From contig NZ_QFHO01000003.1 of assembly GCF_004920835.1 (NCBI RefSeq), positions 124,001 to 188,000 of the forward strand: 64,000 nt of DNA, written 5' to 3'. Source of the DNA: Stenotrophomonas maltophilia (GTDB lineage Bacteria > Pseudomonadota > Gammaproteobacteria > Xanthomonadales > Xanthomonadaceae). Positions 63,528 to 64,000 of the stretch are shown piece after piece. A model generated the notes under the pieces. It searched no databases, was not told where the DNA came from, and saw nothing but the letters and a program-made list of their open reading frames with translations. Made by a program: the position numbers and the translations under genes. Every line of letters starts with the position of its first letter. The stretch's first letter is position 1.

Positions 63528-63747
63528 TGCGCACCGCCGTGTCGGTGGTGATCGCCTTGATGGACGCCACGCCCACGATGCGAACGCCTTCCTTTTCCAA
63601 GACGCGACTCAGCTTGCCGAGCGCGCTTGCGGCCGCCTGCCGATACACCTGGTCCAGCTGGCAGCCCTCGCCCCACGAACCGGCGCGAACCTCCACGGTC
63701 ACCTGTACGAGGGCGGATGTGGACGTGCGGATGGTCGGTTTAGCCAT
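63520..63747 (-). CDS. Phage-type hypothetical protein
   Basis: 75 residues from ATG 63747. MAKPTIRTSTSALVQVTVEV, then AAASALGKLSRVLEKEG and IKAITTDTAVRNG, an alpha/beta pattern without a recognised family. It overlaps the gene after it by 8 nt. Confidence 0.65.
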   Translation of the reverse strand: MAKPTIRTSTSALVQVTVEVRAGSWGEGCQLDQVYRQAAASALGKLSRVLEKEGVRIVGVASIKAITTDTAVRNG

Positions 63748-64000
63748 TGCCCACCGCCTTTGCTTCGCGAGCGGCGAGTCGTCCATGCAGTTCCTTGACG
63801 AACCTTGCGGACACGTCAGCCCACCCGCAGGTAGCGATAGCAGACAGCGCCGCCATGGCCAGGTCGTCGGAACTGGCCAGCGGCGCGCCCGGCACCACAG
63901 TGACCACGCTGGCGGGATCATCCGCCTCGACAGCGACGATCCCGGCCTCGGCCATGCGTTTGCGGTCTGCGGCGGTCAGCTGCCCGCGCGGGAAGACGAT
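63740..64000 (-). CDS. Phage-type hypothetical protein (5' end cut by window edge)
   Basis: The frame stays open and protein-like past the internal ATG at 63955 (GQLTAADRKR precedes MAEAGIVAVEAD), so the true start is probably beyond 64000. 86 residues are visible. DDLAMAALSAIATCGWADVS and FVKELHGRLAAREAK are the main parts. No family recognised. Confidence 0.65.
   Translation of the reverse strand: MVFPRGQLTAADRKRMAEAGIVAVEADDPASVVTVVPGAPLASSDDLAMAALSAIATCGWADVSARFVKELHGRLAAREAKAVGNG

Larger units (their letters stand above)
60709..64000. mobile_element. Edge of an integrated genetic element (prophage-like)
   Basis: Runs from the attachment-site remnant past the window edge. Contents: tyrosine integrase, convergent excisionase-like gene and a row of six small, overlapping minus-strand genes of phage style. 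The other end is not visible, so size and type (prophage or ICE) cannot be told. Confidence 0.8.

Overview
The window (GC-rich throughout, mostly densely packed genes) looks like a chromosome segment of a Stenotrophomonas species, most likely of the S. maltophilia group. Three things support this: a Xanthomonadales-type bacterium-killing type IV secretion system (X-T4SS) whose VirB7 carries an extra C-terminal domain, effectors ending in an XVIPCD-like secretion domain, and many short GTAG-headed REP hairpins of the SMAG kind. This assignment is inference from family knowledge, not from a database search.

Layout. 1-8.8 kb: a truncated gene with a nucleotidyltransferase-like signature, a TetR regulator divergent from an FAD monooxygenase, small envelope proteins, an old-yellow-enzyme gene under a MerR regulator with a textbook MerR promoter, and an MFS exporter. 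8.9-22 kb: the complete X-T4SS in the order virD4, virB7, B8, B9, B10, B11, B1, B2, B3, B4, B5, B6. 22-24.6 kb: a lower-GC rearranged zone where the 3' end of virB6 has been duplicated around a DUF4189 gene. 25-30.8 kb: X-T4SS cargo. This holds a GH19 peptidoglycan hydrolase effector behind a candidate immunity gene that looks damaged at its 5' end, a secreted protein of unknown role, and a lipase effector with two tandem paralogous immunity lipoproteins.

31-60 kb is ordinary chromosome: GNAT acetyltransferases, a quinone reductase with HxlR regulator, tadA, orn, an EcsC-family protein, a second old yellow enzyme, an MscS channel, ppsA divergent from its regulatory kinase/phosphorylase, DUF1249 and Nudix genes, a methyltransferase, pssA, a class III PHA synthase pair (phaE with a histone-like lysine-rich tail, then phaC), pspC-like, tex, two diguanylate cyclases, a soluble double-PAS chemotaxis receptor, and secreted beta-helix and DUF5694 proteins. 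REP hairpins, terminators and two long inverted repeats lie between genes.

60.7-64 kb: the edge of an integrated element. A 16-nt tRNA 3' end followed by a terminator marks the probable attachment site. Next come a tyrosine integrase, a convergent overlapping excisionase-like gene and a chain of small overlapping phage-type genes running off the window.

How the genes work together: VirD4 would recruit the two XVIPCD effectors to the VirB channel and deliver a cell-wall hydrolase and a lipase into rival bacteria, while periplasmic immunity proteins protect the producer. No other strong multi-gene system is visible; the remaining genes are housekeeping or small regulatory pairs.
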